Origin: Acinetobacter sp. ANC 4178
GTDB lineage: Bacteria; Pseudomonadota; Gammaproteobacteria; Pseudomonadales; Moraxellaceae
DNA: 64,000 nucleotides
Reading direction: 5' to 3'
Assembly: GCF_004331175.1 (NCBI RefSeq)
Contig: NZ_SJOD01000001.1
Location: 372,001-436,000 of the forward strand
Positions 25,510-34,650 of this stretch are shown here, in pieces. Position numbers and translations under genes: made by a program. Below the pieces are notes generated by a model that was given only the letters and a program-made list of their open reading frames with translations, did not search any database and was not told where the DNA came from. Each line of letters opens with the position of its first letter. The stretch's first letter is position 1.

Positions 25510-28158
25510 GTGACCCAAAAACTTGAACAGATGAATTCTTCTTTATCCACCAACCTTTCAAATAATAAAGCACGAGATCCGCAAAACCACCTGATTACCG
25601 CCTTCGAGCAAACCGAAATTCAAAACACGCTCAATCAAACACGTTTAAAATCAGAACAACTCACGCATATTCCGAATTTAACCAATATCCCGACTTCAAC
25701 AAAACGTATTAAACCGCTCAATAATTTTCTTGGACAAGACCGTGCACGTGCTTCTGTAGAGGCTGGTATTGCCTTACCCTATTCTGGCTATAACATTTTT
25801 GCTGTAGGTACTGCGGGTTTAGGTAAACGCACCATGGTTAAACGCCTGTTGCAACAACACGCTAAAACCATGCCGACACCTAATGATTGGATTTATGTCA
25901 ATAATTTCAAGTCATCTCGCCAACCGATTGCACTTCAACTTCCTGCGGGGCAAGCACCGAAATTTCAGGCTCTACTGCACCAAACATGGCAAACCATTTT
26001 AAAGCAACTTGAACGTCGTTTTACAACTGAAACCTATCACAATCGTATTGAACTGATTCGCCAACAAACAGGTGATGAGCAACAACAAGCCTTGGTTGAA
26101 TTGACCAAAGAAGGCGAAGAACTCAGCTTAAAATTAGTCACACGCCATGATGAGCACTGCTTTATCCCTGTGCAATTTAAAGACGATCAATTACAAGAGA
26201 TGTCGCAAAAGGATCTGGATGCATTAAATAGCAAGCAACGCGCAGAAATTGTCTCAAACATGCGCTATATGGATAAAAAGCTCGAGCGTTTAGGTCTGCA
26301 CTTAGGCGATTTGGAAGATGACGCGCGTGACAAAGTTCAAGAACTGAATCGTGAGATTGCCAATCAAGTGGTCATACCGCGTATTGATCTATTACTCAAC
26401 AAATTTTCTAAAGTTGAGGGTTTAGCCGAATACTTAAAGCTTTATGCAGAAGACATTATTAACAATGTCGAAATTGTACTTGAGCAAGAAGAAGATGACT
26501 TTACACCAGGGCTATTTAGCAGAGTACCTGCGCGCTACCAAGCCAATATTATTGTCACCTATAAGCCCAATAGTGGTGCACCAGTCATTTTTGAAGACTT
26601 CCCAACCCATTACAACTTACTGGGTCATGTCGAACAGCTCACGCAACATGGTACCATCACCACTGATTTCACGTTAATTCGCCCAGGCGCATTGCATAAA
26701 GCCAATGGGGGATTCCTCATGCTTGAAGCAGAACAATTACTGGAACAACCTTATGCATGGCAAGGTTTAAAGCGTGCGCTCAAATCTGGGAAATTAAAGC
26801 TTTCCTCGCTAGAGCATATGTTAACGCTTACGGGCAGCATTTCAATTGAACCTGAAGCAATACCGCTGAATATCAAAGTTATTTTGTTGGCAGAACCCGA
26901 AGTCTATTACGAAATTTTGGAACTCGAACCTGAACTCGGTAGTGTATTTAAAATTCGTGCCGATTTTACCGACACACTGCAACGTAATGACGCCAATGAA
27001 CAAGCTTATATGCAGTTGATTGCAGATTATGTGCAAGCTGATAAATTATTACCTTTTGATCGCTCAGCCTTGGCTGCTTTGCTCACAGATTCGAGCCGCC
27101 AAGCCGAAGACCAAAGCTCCCTCTCGCTCCATGCGTTGACTTTGGGTGACCTAATTCGTGAAGCTCACCATCATGCTGTACAAGCAGGCGATAAAATTGT
27201 AGCTGACAAACATATTAATACTGCCTTACAACATCGTCAGTATCGCTTAGGCTATTTGCGTGAACTGTATTGGCAAGATCTCTCCCGTGGGACACAACTG
27301 ATCGAAACACGTGGGCATCGTCTTGGTCAAATTAATGCTTTATCCGTCATTCACTATGCAGATGTTGAATTTGGCTTGCCTTCTCGCCTAACAGCCTCCG
27401 TATATCAAGGCGGTGGCGATATTCTTGACATTGAACGCAGTGTCGAACTGGGTGGTTCATTACATGCCAAAGGCGTGCTCTTAATGTCGAGCTTCTTAAA
27501 AGCACATTTTGGGCGTGAACAAATACTCCATTTCTCTGCTGCCCTCGCCTTTGAACAAAGTTATGGTCAGGTTGATGGCGACAGCGCGACTGTTGCTGAA
27601 CTGTCTGCACTCATTTCTGCAATTAGCCAATTACCAATTGATCAGTCATGGGCAATTACTGGCTCTATGAACCAATTAGGTCAAGTACAACCTATTGGCG
27701 GCGTCAATGCCAAAATTGAAGGCTTCTTCGATGCCTGTAAACTACAAGGGCTCACGGGTAAACAAGGGGTCATTATTCCGCGTCAAAACATGCAGCATTT
27801 AATGTTACGTCTTGATGTCCGTGAAGCCGTTGAACAAGGTCAGTTCCATATTCATGCAATTGAAACCATTGATCAAGCTCTTGAAATTTTAATGGCTCGA
27901 CCAGTAGGCACACTCGACAAAAAAAGTCGTTATAGCAAAGGTTCAATCTACGCAGCGGTCATGGAACAATTGGAATATTGGCAAGCCATTGAAGATGGTG
28001 CAGAAATTGAAGAAGCGCCAAAGAAAAAAAAGAAAAAAGACAAGGACAAAAAAGATAAGAAAAAAGCCAAAGCTCCTGAGCAATTGACGGATGAATTGCT
28101 TAAAGAAGGGAGTGAAGCAGTCGAAGTGTCTGCAAGTCAGCCAAATCTTAAGAGTTAA
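25510..28158 (+). CDS. Lon-like ATP-dependent protease (LonH/YcbZ type)
   Basis: This soluble AAA+ protease has a P-loop region modified to GTAGLGKRTM near residue 95 and a coiled middle insertion (about 170-330). The AAA core carries LHKANGGFLMLEAEQLLEQP, and the Lon protease domain begins near 600. The catalytic dyad is visible as Ser in GQVDGDSATVAE and Lys in GGVNAKIEGFF. This matches the YcbZ-type family rather than classic Lon. The C-terminal 50 residues carry a lysine-rich, highly charged tail. The start is uncertain: GTG at 25510 has TTGGA upstream, ATG at 25531 is the first ATG, and TTG at 25444 seems too early. Confidence 0.85.
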   Translation: MTQKLEQMNSSLSTNLSNNKARDPQNHLITAFEQTEIQNTLNQTRLKSEQLTHIPNLTNIPTSTKRIKPLNNFLGQDRARASVEAGIALPYSGYNIFAVGTAGLGKRTMVKRLLQQHAKTMPTPNDWIYVNNFKSSRQPIALQLPAGQAPKFQALLHQTWQTILKQLERRFTTETYHNRIELIRQQTGDEQQQALVELTKEGEELSLKLVTRHDEHCFIPVQFKDDQLQEMSQKDLDALNSKQRAEIVSNMRYMDKKLERLGLHLGDLEDDARDKVQELNREIANQVVIPRIDLLLNKFSKVEGLAEYLKLYAEDIINNVEIVLEQEEDDFTPGLFSRVPARYQANIIVTYKPNSGAPVIFEDFPTHYNLLGHVEQLTQHGTITTDFTLIRPGALHKANGGFLMLEAEQLLEQPYAWQGLKRALKSGKLKLSSLEHMLTLTGSISIEPEAIPLNIKVILLAEPEVYYEILELEPELGSVFKIRADFTDTLQRNDANEQAYMQLIADYVQADKLLPFDRSALAALLTDSSRQAEDQSSLSLHALTLGDLIREAHHHAVQAGDKIVADKHINTALQHRQYRLGYLRELYWQDLSRGTQLIETRGHRLGQINALSVIHYADVEFGLPSRLTASVYQGGGDILDIERSVELGGSLHAKGVLLMSSFLKAHFGREQILHFSAALAFEQSYGQVDGDSATVAELSALISAISQLPIDQSWAITGSMNQLGQVQPIGGVNAKIEGFFDACKLQGLTGKQGVIIPRQNMQHLMLRLDVREAVEQGQFHIHAIETIDQALEILMARPVGTLDKKSRYSKGSIYAAVMEQLEYWQAIEDGAEIEEAPKKKKKKDKDKKDKKKAKAPEQLTDELLKEGSEAVEVSASQPNLKS

Positions 28159-28180
28159 TTCAATATTAACTCATACAAAC

Positions 28181-28206
28181 AGCCAGCCTTTCGAGGCTGG
28201 TTTTTT
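28181..28206 (+). terminator. Terminator of the Lon-like protease gene
   Basis: CCAGCCT/AGGCTGG stem with a TTCG loop is followed by six T, 22 bases after the stop codon. Confidence 0.92.
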
Positions 28207-28399
28207 ATACCATATCAGTAACGAAGGGATAAAAATCACCCAATATAACGAATAAAAAATACTATAAGCCATTTTATTTAAACATTTTTTTGATATTGTA
28301 TAACACTATAAATCTCTAATAAGACTTGAGAATAAATCGGACATTTCATTTAAACAGATGTCCATCAAAATGACTTTTATCCATAAAAATGAGGCAAGG

Positions 28400-29359
28400 A
28401 TGAGCGAAACAGATCACGAAATTATTCAATTATTCAAACAACATATTCATCCGCTATCCTCTAAACTTACCGAAATGCTCAACGAGCATTTTTCACATCA
28501 AACCGAACGTAGAGGTTGTGGTTATACACAAGCCACCCGTGTATTGGCTGAATACATTAATACCACTCGATTGCCTCAAGATTTTTCTGATTTAAAACTG
28601 TTTAACCAATTTGAAACCAAGGCGCTCAAAACGCTGCTTGAACAGTCACAGTTTTCAATCTCTGATTGGCATAATTTAGATCAAAATCATGCGGTACATT
28701 CGCTCCCAGACTCAACGCCTGAAGAGCTTAAGCTTGAAATACAGCAACAAATTAAACTGCAACAAAAACTCCGTGAGATTTCGTCCTACGCAAAACTTGA
28801 GGAAAGCAAACTTCTTTGCGAGCTAATTGCTGATATTATTTTACCCAGAAGTTCTATTCAGACAGGTCTGGTGGAATTAAAAGCTTTAGAAGAAAAACCT
28901 AAAGTCGGTTCATGCCCCATGGCGGAAAATTTCTTCCTTAAAATCGCGCATGGTCGCATGCTTAGACAAGGTGAAATCAATATTTTTATCGATGATCAAC
29001 AACAACCCATTTTATTAGAAAAATTAAACATGGGAGATAATCATTCCTGTATTAGCTTGAAACCCGTCTTAATGAACGGCGTTTGCTTACCCGCGGGATC
29101 ATTATTTTCTGTGAATTATGACCGCACGCTCATTCAAGAAAAATCACCTAATCAGAAATTCAAGGGTTACATTATGCCTTATTCTGCAATCAATGGTTTT
29201 TGGTTTTTACGTCTCACAACCCTAGCTGTTTCACCAGAAAATCGTGAACGAGCTTTTACAACACATTATAAACAGCAAGTTGATAATGGCTTATTTAGTC
29301 CAGGAACGACACAACTCCAACAGTTACGTGATATTGCTTTAATGCAGATTCAAGGTTAA
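28400..29359 (+). CDS. Conserved-looking hypothetical protein, 319 residues
   Basis: I do not recognise this protein. It is soluble and mostly helical, with a coiled stretch at about 115-145 (EELKLEIQQQIKLQQKLREI) and a more beta-rich C-terminal half. Two features stand out: GSCPMAENFF near residue 172, with an isolated Cys, and an acidic N-terminus. The ATG with GAGG five bases upstream is preferred over an ATG 14 codons earlier. It is followed four bases later by the HDAC-family gene, so the pair should be co-transcribed and may act on the same pathway. Confidence 0.65.
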   Translation: MSETDHEIIQLFKQHIHPLSSKLTEMLNEHFSHQTERRGCGYTQATRVLAEYINTTRLPQDFSDLKLFNQFETKALKTLLEQSQFSISDWHNLDQNHAVHSLPDSTPEELKLEIQQQIKLQQKLREISSYAKLEESKLLCELIADIILPRSSIQTGLVELKALEEKPKVGSCPMAENFFLKIAHGRMLRQGEINIFIDDQQQPILLEKLNMGDNHSCISLKPVLMNGVCLPAGSLFSVNYDRTLIQEKSPNQKFKGYIMPYSAINGFWFLRLTTLAVSPENRERAFTTHYKQQVDNGLFSPGTTQLQQLRDIALMQIQG

Positions 29360-29363
29360 TCCC

Positions 29364-30230
29364 ATGCTTCAGGTTTGTTACTCTCCGCAGTACTTCGCAC
29401 AAACTCATACCAATAGTATGGAGAAATTAACTGCGGTGGCTGAGGCATTAAAACCCTTGGGCATAGCAAATTTTCATGAGCCTCATCCTCTATCAATAGA
29501 GAGTTTAAAGCAATTACATGCTCCTGAATATGTTGATGCCTTTCATACGGGTACACCTGAAAAAATGGCGACATTTCAAGGTTTTAAACCATGGAATACC
29601 CAACTTCGTGATGCTGTATATCAAATTAATGCAGGTCAAATTCTTGCGGCTGAATTGGCGTGGAAACATCAAATTTCTGCCAATATTGCCCAAGGATTCC
29701 ACCATGCAATTTATGACTTCGGCAGCTCATTTTGTACGTTTAATGGCTTAGCACTCATCGCCCAAAAATTTCCCAATAAGCGGATTTTTGTACTTGATTG
29801 TGATCAACACGGGGGAAATGGAACAGCTGAATTTACCAAGCGATACGAAAATTTATTTAATTATAGTATTTATGGTCTTGCGTTTGGCTGCCCAACCTAC
29901 GAACGCTCTGAAACCTGTCATATACATAAGCATAATGGTAACTTTAGCCAATATATTCTTGCCATTCACCAAGCCTTTAAAAGAGCAATTGAATGGAATG
30001 CCGATCTAATTATTTATCAGGCTGGTATGGACTGTCATCAAGATGACCCTTGTGGCTCTTCTTGGTTTACTACAGAGTTGATCGAAAAACGGGATGAGAT
30101 GATTTTTCGACTGGCTAAAAAGCATCAAATTCCACTGATGTTTGTCTTGGCTGGAGGATATCAAGCTCTACCTGAATTAGTGCAACTTCATTTAAGTACC
30201 TTCAAAACGGCACATCAAATTTATTATTAA
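29364..30230 (+). CDS. Histone deacetylase family amidohydrolase
   Basis: This is a zinc-dependent deacetylase of the arginase/HDAC fold. GFHHAIYDFG holds the paired catalytic His. DCDQHGGNGTAEF gives two metal ligands (Asp and His) in the DxxxHxGNGT motif, and YQAGMDCHQDDP gives the third Asp. Bacterial relatives deacetylate acetoin-pathway proteins, acetylpolyamines or small amides; the substrate here is unknown. Length 288 is short but complete. It follows the uncharacterised gene by four bases and ends before a strong two-way hairpin. Confidence 0.9.
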   Translation: MLQVCYSPQYFAQTHTNSMEKLTAVAEALKPLGIANFHEPHPLSIESLKQLHAPEYVDAFHTGTPEKMATFQGFKPWNTQLRDAVYQINAGQILAAELAWKHQISANIAQGFHHAIYDFGSSFCTFNGLALIAQKFPNKRIFVLDCDQHGGNGTAEFTKRYENLFNYSIYGLAFGCPTYERSETCHIHKHNGNFSQYILAIHQAFKRAIEWNADLIIYQAGMDCHQDDPCGSSWFTTELIEKRDEMIFRLAKKHQIPLMFVLAGGYQALPELVQLHLSTFKTAHQIYY

Positions 30231-30240
30231 AATAAGAACC

Positions 30241-30272
30241 AAAAAATGCCAATGTGAGTTACATTGGCATTT
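30241..30272 (-). terminator. Terminator after the roadblock gene
   Basis: A 12-bp perfect stem AAATGCCAATGT/ACATTGGCATTT has a five-base loop. Leftward it is followed by TTTTTT, so it mainly ends the roadblock transcript. In the rightward direction it may also stop the HDAC gene. Confidence 0.85.
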
Positions 30273-30289
30273 GAATCGCTTTGATTTTA

Positions 30290-30646
30290 TTAAGAAAAAT
30301 CAAGACCTTTTTCAAAGCCTTTTAATTCATAACGCGCCATTGCCAAGTTTGATTTAGAACGGTCGAGTACCAAGTACAAAAATAATGTTTCGTTGGTATC
30401 TAATGGACGAATTAAGTGATACTGCTTACCCAAAGAAATAAGAATATCTTCAATATTATCATTTAGTTGCAATGCTTTTGCCACTTTACGTTTAGAGCGA
30501 ATAACTTCTGTATTCCCCGCAGCCGCAAGCTCTAAATCTACACCACTTCCTTGAGTCGCTAATGCTAAACCACTGTCGCTATCAACTAATGCTGCTGCGA
30601 CAAAACCATCTAAACTTGTTAAAGCATCTAGACTAATACGTGCCAT
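30290..30646 (-). CDS. Roadblock/LC7 domain protein (MglB/CvnB-like)
   Basis: This single-domain protein of 118 residues has the roadblock outline: helix [15 protein letters not shown], strand [13 protein letters not shown], a central helix, strand [13 protein letters not shown] and strand [11 protein letters not shown]. Such proteins dimerise and act as GTPase-activating or scaffold partners of small GTPases, for example MglB with MglA in Myxococcus and CvnB with CvnD in Streptomyces. A CvnD-like GTPase is the first gene of the same leftward group, which makes a functional pair likely. The gene ends at a strong terminator. Confidence 0.85.
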   Translation of the reverse strand: MARISLDALTSLDGFVAAALVDSDSGLALATQGSGVDLELAAAGNTEVIRSKRKVAKALQLNDNIEDILISLGKQYHLIRPLDTNETLFLYLVLDRSKSNLAMARYELKGFEKGLDFS

Positions 30647-30706
30647 TTATTGTTTCCTCTTGATATGGGAATTACCCCGTTAAAATAATGATTAGGTGCA
30701 GATTAT

Positions 30707-31693
30707 TTATAAGCCAAGTTTTTTACGTAATTTACCAATAAAACTACGGAGTTTATGTCCTTGGCCAGATTCTACTTGTTTTGTATCTTCCTGAAATTTC
30801 ACTTCATTTTGATTTACAAAACGCCCCAATTGCAGTAAAACAGCACAAGATACAAAATTCAATATCCGATCATGACTTAAACTCAAAAAATGACTCACAT
30901 CGCTTATTTTTGCACCATGTGAGAAACATGCTGCCATTTTTAAAAACTCATTTCGCTTCAAATCACGTTCAAATTGTGGCCAAATTTCGAGTTTAAAATT
31001 CTGATTAAGATCAACCATCGGTAATTTCAAATCTGTTGATGCATTTACTACTTTCCACAACCATACGCGTAAATCATAAACCTCTTTATTCTTTGTCATT
31101 TCTTGCACAAATTGGGCGGTTGCATAGGTTTGATTTAAGGTTGAATTGAGCTGAATGGTTTTACCTGCTTCTACCCACACCCTTTCTGTACGTGTATCAA
31201 TCAATGCTAAAAAACCACTGGCATCAAATAATTGAATAAAACCATTTCTAGGAGTAAATATTTCTGTAAAAACCTGCTCCGTTGATATTTCAACCTGAGG
31301 AATAATTGATGGCAATATAGAGATCGCTTTGGCTTCTCTTACTGGCAATGAAAAAGGCATAGTTGTGACTTGAACCAATTTTTCAGACAACCATTCATGT
31401 AAATGCTCTAAATCTGAAAATGGATAAAACAGTTGATCACCAATAATATGGCCAGCATGTTCAACTTTTTTAACTAAACGCAAATAGGCAATTTGAGAAT
31501 TACTCAAAACTTTCTGAATACCTGGTGCATTAAAGAACGCATCATTAACAAGCAACAGATCAATTTTCTTCTCTGCCAAATTTACCCATTTCACCTGAGT
31601 GGAAGATGGCAGCGCAAGTAAAACCTGCGTTTTAATATGATCTAAGGTGTTTAAACTTAATCCAAATACTGCAATATTTAAAATGCTCTTCAT
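30707..31693 (-). CDS. Uncharacterised protein with C-terminal winged-helix-like part
   Basis: No named family was recognised in these 328 residues. The N-terminal 120 residues read as an alpha/beta, receiver-like fold (ILNIAVFGLSLNTLDHIKTQ, IDLLLVNDAFF, QIAYLRLV) without the usual acidic pocket. The C-terminal part contains FSHGAKISDVSHFLSLSHDR followed by VSCAVLLQLGRF. That has the helix-turn-helix outline and the position of the DUF742-type element in conservon CvnC proteins. It sits between the GTPase and roadblock genes, all leftward, so it probably belongs to the same signalling module. Confidence 0.6.
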   Translation of the reverse strand: MKSILNIAVFGLSLNTLDHIKTQVLLALPSSTQVKWVNLAEKKIDLLLVNDAFFNAPGIQKVLSNSQIAYLRLVKKVEHAGHIIGDQLFYPFSDLEHLHEWLSEKLVQVTTMPFSLPVREAKAISILPSIIPQVEISTEQVFTEIFTPRNGFIQLFDASGFLALIDTRTERVWVEAGKTIQLNSTLNQTYATAQFVQEMTKNKEVYDLRVWLWKVVNASTDLKLPMVDLNQNFKLEIWPQFERDLKRNEFLKMAACFSHGAKISDVSHFLSLSHDRILNFVSCAVLLQLGRFVNQNEVKFQEDTKQVESGQGHKLRSFIGKLRKKLGL

Positions 31694-31938
31694 TCAAAAT
31701 TAACCATAATTTCAAGATTTAAAACACATCCTTACACTGACAATTCCATCAATCATTCAGTGATTCCCACAATAAACCCACGCTTAACTTTAATGAATCC
31801 AAACCCGTTGTTCATGTAATTCTTAAAAGTGATAGCGTATTTCATCCAGTCAAATATCTTTATCGGCGATAGCCTTTAAAACTATTGGTTCATTTAATAT
31901 TGTTCATAAAATCATATAATTGCGTATGACTAAAGTCT

Positions 31939-32481
31939 TTAACTAGCAATCAGATTTTGACTTTCAAGCATTGCTATTAGTGTCTCAGTTAAAAGTAACA
32001 CGTCATCTTTTTCACGTGCATCTACAGCAAATATAGGATAATTTTTTTGGTGGATTCGCATCCAATCTCTGTAATTTTTTAGCTTTAATTCATGTTCTAC
32101 ATCTATATGTGTTATACCCACCACAATATTAGAACCATAGTTTTCAAATGCATTTAAGTAGAATTCTAAATCAAGCAATCGTTCAGAGCTGCTATGATCG
32201 ATCAGCAACACAATTCCTATCGCCCCTTTACAGACAATTGACCACATAAAATCAAACCGGTCTTGCCCTGGCGTTCCATATAAGCCTATTTGTGTACCGT
32301 CATCTAGCCTAATCTCACCGTAATCAATACCCACAGTGGTCAAAAGTTTAGAATGCGCTTGAGTATCTGTATTCACAGCTTCTGTGCTGATGACTGCTAC
32401 ATCTGAGAGTGTTTTAATTGCAGCAGATTTACCTGCCCCCATGGTCCCGCCAAAAACAATTTTGTATTGTTGTAAAATCAT
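31939..32481 (-). CDS. Small GTPase, CvnD/COG2229-like
   Basis: This 180-residue Ras-like GTPase has G1 GGTMGAGKS at 11-19, G2 around Thr48-Thr49 (TTVGIDYGEI), G3 LYGTPGQDRFDFMW at 67-80, and a variant G4 THID at 124-127 in place of NKxD. The G3 Tyr-Gly-Thr-Pro-Gly-Gln is the mark of the COG2229 GTPases found in Streptomyces conservons. Those work with a roadblock protein and a DUF742 protein, and both counterparts appear downstream here. The spacing of 245 bases to the next gene leaves room for a second promoter. Confidence 0.85.
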   Translation of the reverse strand: MILQQYKIVFGGTMGAGKSAAIKTLSDVAVISTEAVNTDTQAHSKLLTTVGIDYGEIRLDDGTQIGLYGTPGQDRFDFMWSIVCKGAIGIVLLIDHSSSERLLDLEFYLNAFENYGSNIVVGITHIDVEHELKLKNYRDWMRIHQKNYPIFAVDAREKDDVLLLTETLIAMLESQNLIAS

Positions 32482-33004
32482 GACTTAATCCAAACAACAA
32501 AAGTGTGACTTATTTCACATTATAGGTTATTTAATTGACATTAAACATCATTTTTTAACATTTAATAAAAAAACAGATGATAAAATCCCTTAATATTTTT
32601 ATGTATTTAATGCTCAAAATCTCATTAAATCATTGTTTTAAAAGATGATTAAATAATGAACTTAAATATGTATTCATATAAATTCGATTGGCATTTTTGT
32701 TCAAAACAATACCTTATAGTCAAACTAAGATTTTTAGACTCATTAAAGATAAAACAAGTCATGCAAAAAGTAGCTCTTCATAATCACTTTATACTATAAA
32801 GTATATCTTAATAATTTAACATTTTTATTGGTTCAAAAGGCATCATTGACGACTTACATGACACCAGCACTATGTTTCACATCCACTTCTGACTATTAAT
32901 AATAATTACAAATGCTTAACATTTTTTGATCATACTTTCAGCAAATTTACTTTATATTTTGTCTATCCCTTATGCGGATAAAACCAATAAAAAGGAAACT
33001 TCTT
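32482..33004. other. AT-rich intergenic region without a gene
   Basis: A stretch of about 520 bases lies between two divergent genes, extremely rich in A and T. I see no open frame with a ribosome site, no tRNA and no clear repeat. It must contain the promoters of the GTPase gene (leftward) and the lipoprotein gene (rightward). TATATT near 32953 may be the -10 for the latter. Confidence 0.5.
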
Positions 33005-33349
33005 ATGAATAAAATGCTTATTGCTTTAGGTCTTGCTGCTGCTGTGACTTTGGTTGGATGTAGTAAAGAAAAAGCCCCTGAAACAGGTGCTACAACAGGC
33101 GAACATTTGGAAAATGCAGCTACACAAGCTGGCCATGATATGGAAAATGCAGCAAGTGAAGCTGCTGCCAAAACTGAAGCTGCTGCTGATCATGCAGCAA
33201 GCCAAATCGATGCTGCAACAGACAAGGCTGCTGCTAAAACTGAAGCTGCTGCAAATGATGTGAAAGATGCCGCTAAAGATGCTACAGCGCATGTTGCAGG
33301 TGCTGTGGAAAAAGGTGCTGGCGATGTAAAAGAAAAAACACAACAGTAA
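33005..33349 (+). CDS. Alanine-rich repetitive lipoprotein, LEA-like
   Basis: The signal peptide ends in the lipobox LVGC (Cys near 19), giving a lipid-anchored mature protein of about 95 residues. The mature part is almost all Ala, Lys, Glu, Asp and Thr. It has loose 11-residue units such as AAAKTEAAADHAASQIDAAT and AAAKTEAAANDV, the composition and spacing of LEA-type or apolipoprotein-like amphipathic helices. The ATG is supported by AAAGGA upstream. Similar short proteins in Acinetobacter are uncharacterised; a role in envelope stress or desiccation is a guess from composition. Confidence 0.8.
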   Translation: MNKMLIALGLAAAVTLVGCSKEKAPETGATTGEHLENAATQAGHDMENAASEAAAKTEAAADHAASQIDAATDKAAAKTEAAANDVKDAAKDATAHVAGAVEKGAGDVKEKTQQ

Positions 33350-33359
33350 TATTTTTTGA

Positions 33360-33389
33360 AAAAAAACACCCTGTTATAGGGTGTTTTTT
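33360..33389. terminator. Bidirectional terminator after the lipoprotein
   Basis: AACACCCT/AGGGTGTT stem with a short loop, flanked by A-runs and T-runs, 10 bases past the stop codon. Confidence 0.9.
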
Positions 33390-33562
33390 ATTGTCTGTAA
33401 AACGTGTTGATTCACTGCAATGCTTAAAAAACACCAACTCCAAGCATAAATTAGGGCTCACCTTCAGTATTTCTCAAAACATATTTCTAGATTAAATAGT
33501 GAATATTATTTGCTTATTTTATTGAGCTTGGGCACAGTTAAGTAAATACATGGAGCCTAATT

Positions 33563-34609
33563 ATGTCTTTATTAGAACAACTAGAAATTAAACATCCTAT
33601 TTTTCTAGCCCCTATGGCAGGTGTTTCAACCCCCACCTTGGCAGCAGAGGTTTCTAATCAAGGCGGATTGGGTTCACTAGGTTTAGGCGCAAGCTCCGTA
33701 AATTCAGCGCGTGACCAAATTCTTGCAACTCAAGCCTTAACAGATCGTTCATTTCAAGTGAATTTTTTCTGCCACCAAAGCCACGCTTTAGATCCAGCAA
33801 TTGCAGCACAATGGATCGAATATCTAAGCCCTCAATTTTCGCGCTTAAATGTCGCTGCTCCGCAACAGCTCGAATGTATTTATCCAAGCTTTTTAGACAA
33901 TGATGATTTTTTAAATCTTGTGCTTGAAACACGCCCTAAAGCCGTCAGCTTTCACTTTGGTATTCCGCACCCACATCAAATCACAGCATTAAAAGCTGCG
34001 GGTATTCTTACTATGGTTTCTGCGACGAACTTGCCAGAAGCATTTGCAATTGAAGCAGCAGGCATTGATATTGTTATTGCTCAAGGAATTGAAGCAGGTG
34101 GGCATCGTGGCATTTTTAATCAAAGTATTGATGGTGCGATCAAAACCTCCGATTTGGTGCAACTGTTAAGCCAACACTGCCATATTCCAGTGATTGCAGC
34201 AGGTGGAATTATGACGGGTCAACAAGCATATCTGATGCTACAGCTTGGTGCTCAAGCCGTGCAGCTCGGCACTGCATTTGTTCAGTGTAAAAGTTCAAAT
34301 GCGAATGCTGCTTACCGTAAAGCATTATTAAATACACCTGTTACACAAATTACAGACAGTATTTCTGGTCGTCCTGCGCGTGGATTGGTGAATGCTTGGC
34401 ATACTGAAATTGATCAGCCGAACCGTCCTGCTGTACCCGCTTATCCATACACTTATGATTTAGCCAAACAATTACATACCGCAGCAAGTCAGCAAGGTAA
34501 CCATGGTTATGGAGCATTTTGGGCAGGCTCGAATGTAGCGCAAATTCGTGAATTGGAAGCTGCTGATCTGATTAATCAACTGCTATTAGAACTAAGTCAA
34601 GTACAATAA
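33563..34609 (+). CDS. Nitronate monooxygenase family flavoprotein
   Basis: This FMN-dependent TIM-barrel enzyme of the 2-nitropropane dioxygenase group has 348 residues. Characteristic blocks are PIFLAPMAGVSTPTLAAEVS, QGIEAGGHRGIF (substrate His and FMN phosphate region), PVIAAGGIMTG and GAQAVQLGTAF. It oxidises nitronates such as propionate-3-nitronate. The family also has members of unknown substrate, so the exact reaction is not certain. It is a single gene with its own terminator; the ATG is 22 bases past a GGAGCC-type site. Confidence 0.88.
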   Translation: MSLLEQLEIKHPIFLAPMAGVSTPTLAAEVSNQGGLGSLGLGASSVNSARDQILATQALTDRSFQVNFFCHQSHALDPAIAAQWIEYLSPQFSRLNVAAPQQLECIYPSFLDNDDFLNLVLETRPKAVSFHFGIPHPHQITALKAAGILTMVSATNLPEAFAIEAAGIDIVIAQGIEAGGHRGIFNQSIDGAIKTSDLVQLLSQHCHIPVIAAGGIMTGQQAYLMLQLGAQAVQLGTAFVQCKSSNANAAYRKALLNTPVTQITDSISGRPARGLVNAWHTEIDQPNRPAVPAYPYTYDLAKQLHTAASQQGNHGYGAFWAGSNVAQIRELEAADLINQLLLELSQVQ

Positions 34610-34614
34610 ATACT

Positions 34615-34640
34615 AAGCCCAGCAATCGCTGGGCTTTTAA
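34615..34640. terminator. Terminator between nitronate monooxygenase and dusB
   Basis: AAGCCCAGC/GCTGGGCTT stem with a four-base loop then TTTT. Symmetry allows use by both convergent genes. Confidence 0.88.
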
Positions 34641-34650
34641 TATCTGACTT

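Noticed and set aside
30290..32481. Myxococcus-type MglA/MglB gliding pair
   Set aside because: The G3 motif of the GTPase fits COG2229/CvnD better than MglA, and a third DUF742-like gene is present.
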